DNA from: Diadema setosum
Taxonomy: Eukaryota; Echinodermata; Echinoidea; Diadematoida; Diadematidae
Direction: 5' to 3'
DNA length: 64,000 nucleotides
NCBI RefSeq assembly: GCF_964275005.1
Contig: NC_092705.1
Span: 14,631,885 to 14,695,884, forward strand
Shown here: piece after piece, positions 27,934 through 33,900 of the stretch
How the letters are laid out: each line of letters opens with the position of its first letter
Position numbering within the stretch: the stretch's first letter is position 1
Program-made: the position numbers and the translations under genes
The notes under the pieces: generated by a model
Seen by the model: only the letters and a program-made list of their open reading frames with translations
Databases searched by the model: none
Told to the model about the DNA's origin: nothing

Positions 27934-30900
27934 TTACCCAGGAGTCTTGATTTTCTTCTTGACTGCAAGTGGTTTGAAGACTGGTGTCGAAGACTGCAAA
28001 GTTGTTGATAAAATAAATGGAAAAAATTCCAAACTATGAACACAGTGGCAAATTTTTCTTCACAGCACTCTACCAGATATCACATCTCATAACCAAACAC
28101 TGTTAAAAGTAATCGTGTAAAATATTTCTTTTATCACTCTTTAATTCATTCACACAGTCAACGTTACAATATATAAAATGTCATAAGAACAACAGTCTGG
28201 ATAAACAGAATATTAGTCGAGTGAGCACTATGTTGCTTAAACTTGAAGACAAATTACAGGCAAGTTCTTGATTTTTAATGAATCCACGAACTTGAAAGAT
28301 TTATGTCTATGTTAGAAGTACAATTCCTTGATCATACTGGAAAAGAAAAAAGTCTAACATCACCAAACAAACATCATGTAAAAAAAAAAAATGATTCCAA
28401 ATTTCTTTGTAAGTTTGAATATATTAATACAGTTAAGAATAAAACTCTACATCGCACAACCTCTTAGTTTAGAATAAATGGAATTTCCCTCTCACTTTAC
28501 AATGCACATGACCTCTTGAAGTTGATGAAGGAAACTGACCTAAAAATCTAATAACGGTTCCAAAATTGAACAAGGAAAAGTAGAATTTACGCGGTGCGTA
28601 ATATATGTCCCCGCCGGAAGTAGCATTTTGTAGCAAAATGTACAATACAGGTCACAAATCAAGGTCAAAGGTCAAAGAAATCAAAGGTCAAAATTCTGTG
28701 TAGAAGTTTTGAAGCCCTCACATAGTGCCATCACATAAAGCAAACGGAATCGAAATCGGGTTAGAAATGGCGAAGGAGTAGCATTTTGTAGCCATTGTAC
28801 AATATAGGTAAAAAATCAAGGTCAAAGGTCAAAGAAGTCAAAGGTCAAAATTCTGTGTAGAAGTTTTGAAGCCCTCACCTAGTGCCATCACATAAAGCAA
28901 ACGGAATCGAAATCGGGTTAGAAATGGCGAAGGAGTAGCATTTTGTAGCAAAATGTACAATACAGGTCAAAAATCAAGGTCAAAGGTCAAAGAAGTCAAA
29001 GGTCAAAATTCTGTGTAGAAGTTTTGAAGCCCTCACATAGTGCCATCACATAAAGCAAACGGAATCGAAATCGGGTTGGAAATGGTGAAGGAGTAGCATT
29101 TTGTAGCCAATGTACAATATAGGTCAAAAATCAAGGTCAAAGGTAAAAGAAGTCAAAGGTCAAAATTCTGTGTAGAAGTTTTGAAGCCCTCACCTAGTGC
29201 CATCACATAAAGCGAGCGGAATCGAAATTGGGTTAGAAATGGCGAAGGAGTAGCATTTTGTAGCAAAATGTACAATACAGGTAAAAAAATCAAGGTCAAA
29301 GGTCAAAGAAGTCAAAGGTCAAAATTCTGTGTAGAAGTTTTGAAGCCCTCAACTAGTGCCATCACATAAAGCAAACGGAATCGAAATCGGGTTAGAAATG
29401 GCGAAGGAGTAGCATTTTGTAGCAAAATGTACAATATAGGTCAAAGGTCAAGGTCAAAGGTCACGACTGAAATTCTGTGTAGGAGTTTCAAAGCTCCCAT
29501 GTAGTGCTATCATATAAAGCAAACAGAATCAAAATTGGCTCATAAATGACAGAGAAGTAGCAAATTGAAGATTTTGATCACACACGGACGCACACACGGA
29601 CACACGGACGGACACACACACGGACACACACACGTACGGAGCCCGTTTCATAGTCCCCTGCTCGAACTCGTTCGGCGGGGACAAAAACTGCAGTCGGTCA
29701 ATGCAAGGTACTTTACCTCACTATGCATCTCATTCAAGATGTCTCCGAGGAGTTCGTCTCCAGCGACGCTGGCGTCCTTGTCCGACTTCTTCTTCTTGGC
29801 CGCATTGAGAAACAGGCTCTTTATATCACCCTTGGGTTTGGTCGGTTTCTTCGCAAGAATGGGGGAATCACAAACACAAGCGGACAACAATTATTGGACT
29901 AGTTAGTGCAAGCCAGGAGGCACAAACACACTTGGAGACAGACTTTGACAAAGAAGGTGCATTGAAAACAATGCTTACGTCGACATTTGGTAAAATTACT
30001 GCTAAGAATCTTAGACTAGTGTTACTTGATGGGAATTACTCCTCAAGGTAATAATGGCCATGGACAAGACAGGGTAAAATAACTGGTATAGTAGGTATGT
30101 GGCAACTTATAAATATTTAATTGGGCATTTCTCTTTGTTGTTTAATTCAACTCATCATGCCTTTATTGTCGATAATATCTCTCATTAATGAAATCATGTT
30201 CAGTGACTTGTCTACACGGCATCAGGTGACTAATAATAATATAGCTATGACATCGTTGAAAACATAATACCCATTGACAAAAATGTGCTATACTGTGACA
30301 GCAAATCATAGAATGGTGCACTATACCATGAATGGCAACATTGATATGTGGCTGATCAATGGTTTTTAATCGATAGTGTGTGTCACCTCCTATCAGTACT
30401 GGACCTCATAGACCACTGTGTAACTCACGCTCACCACCATATAGCTCGACCAAGATTTGACTTTTTTTGATACAGGGATGTCTAAATATAGTATGTGAAA
30501 AAAAAAAGAAGGTTTTATTCTTCCAAGATTTGTTTGAAGGATGCAAAACAAATATGTCATGCAGTGGAAGGAAGTACGGTATGGATTCCTCGGTGACAGA
30601 AATCAGCACTAGTGCTATTTCTACCACCTCAGGATCTATAATTTGAACAAGAGACTCTCGCAGTACATGGTATGTTTGTTGACTCTCATAATGCTTGTCT
30701 CCAGAGACAACTTTAAACCCCAGTTTCCCTTAACTTTTTCAGGACCGTCTGCAAGCTGTTCGCATGCAATGCCTACGGCATTTTAAGCTGGTGGTCCACA
30801 TAACCCATTTCGGACCACCAGCTTAACAGAACAGAGACAAGGTGAGACATGTACCTGCTTCTTGGCAGCCTTCTGTGGACCAGCCCGGCTCTTGCTCTTA

Positions 30901-33900
30901 TCTGCATGTGTGCAAGAGAGAAACCAGAGGGAGAGACACAAATAATGGCTCTATCAGTGTTGTGTATGAAACTTCATAAGAAAAGAAAATACTTTGAAAA
31001 GCAAGTACAGCGCACACCCGTTATTACGAACACAGTTTTAATGAAATCTGGTTTACAAAAAACTAAAAATTCAGTTCCCCAAATAATCATCCATAAACCT
31101 TCATATACCTAATGTACTGTATCTGTTCATCTATGACAGAATTCTGATATGAAGAAAGAAAACTGCTCGTCCCAAGGACTTTGTTATAACAGGAGTCACC
31201 TGTACATGATATGAAGTTAAAGGGGACCTCCGGATGACTTTCAGACTTTTACATCTGAACAACTATAAATCAGCTAAACTGAGTACAGAGTTTCAGAATT
31301 TATAGTGATTGGGATGAGGAATGAGAATTTTTTCAAAATTTATAACAAATTGCAATGAGCAAGGATGATGACATGGTAGCCTCACCATAAGAATGCATGA
31401 GTTGGGGCTCACGGAAGCAGAGCAAAAGAAGAAGGCATGCATAGATTCTTCACAGGTGAACTTGTTGAGCAAGTGGTATTGTAATGGAATTGCACTGCTA
31501 CATTTCTGAAATATATGAGGCTCTGATGTCATCAACACTGTTCAGTGTAATTTGTTTGAGATTTTCAATTTATTGGTTTCTCTGCTCAAGGACCACAACA
31601 AATTCCAGGAATCTATACATGGAGCTGTTGATTTATGTACTACATGATGTGAAATTATGAAAATCGTCCGGAATGTCCCTTTAAGAGAACTGATGAAGGT
31701 CAAATAAATCTCAGGCTATTCCACAACTTTGCAGAAAACAAAGATGACATATTAGCACTTGCATGGCAGAGAGAGGCCAGTTCAAAAAAAAAAAAAAAAA
31801 AAATTCCCATAAATCACTTTGGATAAGTTACATTAAATGCATTGAATGTCCCCCCCCCCCCCCAGATTACAATAGGTTAGCAACATCCTAGATTCAAATT
31901 TAGTGAAGTAATCAATGCATCTTGATTATCTCAGAGATGGATTGCCAATAAATTTTGAAAATGATCGGCTGCACATTGTGCATGTTACACCATGTAAATA
32001 CCCTAGAGTGCGCTGCATCTCCACTAATACCCTCTCATGTGTGCATTTAAATTGTATACTACTCAACAGCACTTAAGATGATCTATTAAGGAAAAAACTG
32101 CTGGTACACATGCAAATATACTAGAGACATAGAGTAAGAGAGAGAGAGAGACAGAAATACAGAAAGAGAATTACTTGAGGGTTCTTCCTCCTGGTCTGCT
32201 CTGAGGTCATCATCAAAGATTTCCCGTCCGTCTTCAACGTATCCACTTCCATCTTACAGGTAAAACACGCAAAAAGATGGCAATATATCAGATGCACACA
32301 TTTGAAATCTATGAAACTTAGGAGACAAAGTGAACATGAAAGATTTACCCACTTTGTGAAGACACAGACTAACAATATGAGTTCACAAGTGAATACAAGC
32401 AATATATTAAATTGGTTAAAGCAAATATTTGAAATCGCAAAACTCAAAGACAGAGAGGGCAGGAAAGATACAATGTATATTGACCTTACTTTACTAAGGA
32501 TTTAAAGTAAGAACCTCAAGGATAAAACACAGCATGATGACCCAGCTGTTAATACAAGGACCTTAGAATATGAAACATACAAACTTACAACACCATTACT
32601 ACTCAGAGATAATCCATAATGCAAACAGCTTATTTAAGCAGTACAATCAAAATCTATCTGTTTGTTGCTGGTCTTCTCAAAGCAATTTATCATTACAGTT
32701 AATTAATTGTGCAGAAATATGTTATAGGACTTTTTCTTTCAACTCTGTTTACTGCAAATAAGGATATCTGACTTGTCAGAAGTTTGAACTCTGAAACATG
32801 TCATGCACTCGTTTTCTTTCACCCTCAAATTCTTCTTCTTTTTCTTCTAATCAGAACAGGGGATTGAAGTGTGGATTAAGTTAATCTGAATTTGATGAGC
32901 AGATATCCAACTTACCATCATCCACAATCCAATCATCTTCCTGCCGATCCTGCACGATTTTTGAATATTCGTCCTCATTAACCACATCATAGACATTCTG
33001 TAGGTCTTCTTCCTGCAGGGAATGGAAATGTTGTGATTTGAGGTAAGAACTTGTGAGTTCTGATTAGACTGCCCTTTGAGGAAACAACCCTTATCTTCTA
33101 ACACATCATGGCAGACTCAGAAAAATAGACTTTTCATTAGTAAAGGTGATATCGTTAAATATCACATCAAATTGAATTTTCAGCAACATTAACAGAAGGG
33201 CTAATTTCATCTGTACAAAATATTATATATTATATTTGTCAGCCTTGAGAGGGAGACAAGAATTTATCATTCGTGCCACAAACATGATCAATGAGTGAAA
33301 GATGAATAAAATATGGTATAGGGTGGGGGGGGGGGAGGAATATTGTCTAATGTTCTCTGCAAAATAATAATAAGCCACCATCATGATTATTACTCCTCAG
33401 GGGGGCGTTTCATAAAGCTGTTCATAAAGTTACGAACGACTTACGAATATGAGCAACTGGTGATCAGTTCTTGTGCTGAATTATTGAAATTCTGATAAGT
33501 ATAGCACATCAGAACTGGGGGGTATTTCATGAAGGAACTTGTCGGATAAAATATCTGACAAGTCAGTTATATCCGACAAGTTTTAAGAAATTCTTTAGTC
33601 TGATTGGCTGATTTCTCTGAACTTGTCGGATATAATTGACTTGTCGGACATTTTTATCCGACAAGTTCCTTCATGAAACGCCCCCCTGATCACCAGTCGC
33701 TCGTAAGTTGTTCGTAACTTTACGAACAGCTTTACGAAACACGCCCCTGTATCATCTCATGAGACAAGAAATTAATTACGTCTAGCAATGTCTACTGACA
33801 AGGCTTTCTGTACAGAAAAACATGAATGATATATGTTTAATACGAGGCTGGCAAATACTAGAATCGTTATGCTCATAGCAAACATTCTATAAAACTTTAA

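Noticed and set aside
27675..28043. 122-aa minus-strand frame
   Set aside because: Low-complexity Phe/Cys-rich translation of AT-rich DNA and a CA microsatellite; the true coding part here is exon 7 in another frame.
28607..29682. CRISPR-like array
   Set aside because: Units of 158 bp repeat along their whole length with no unique spacers, in animal DNA; this is a satellite-type tandem repeat.
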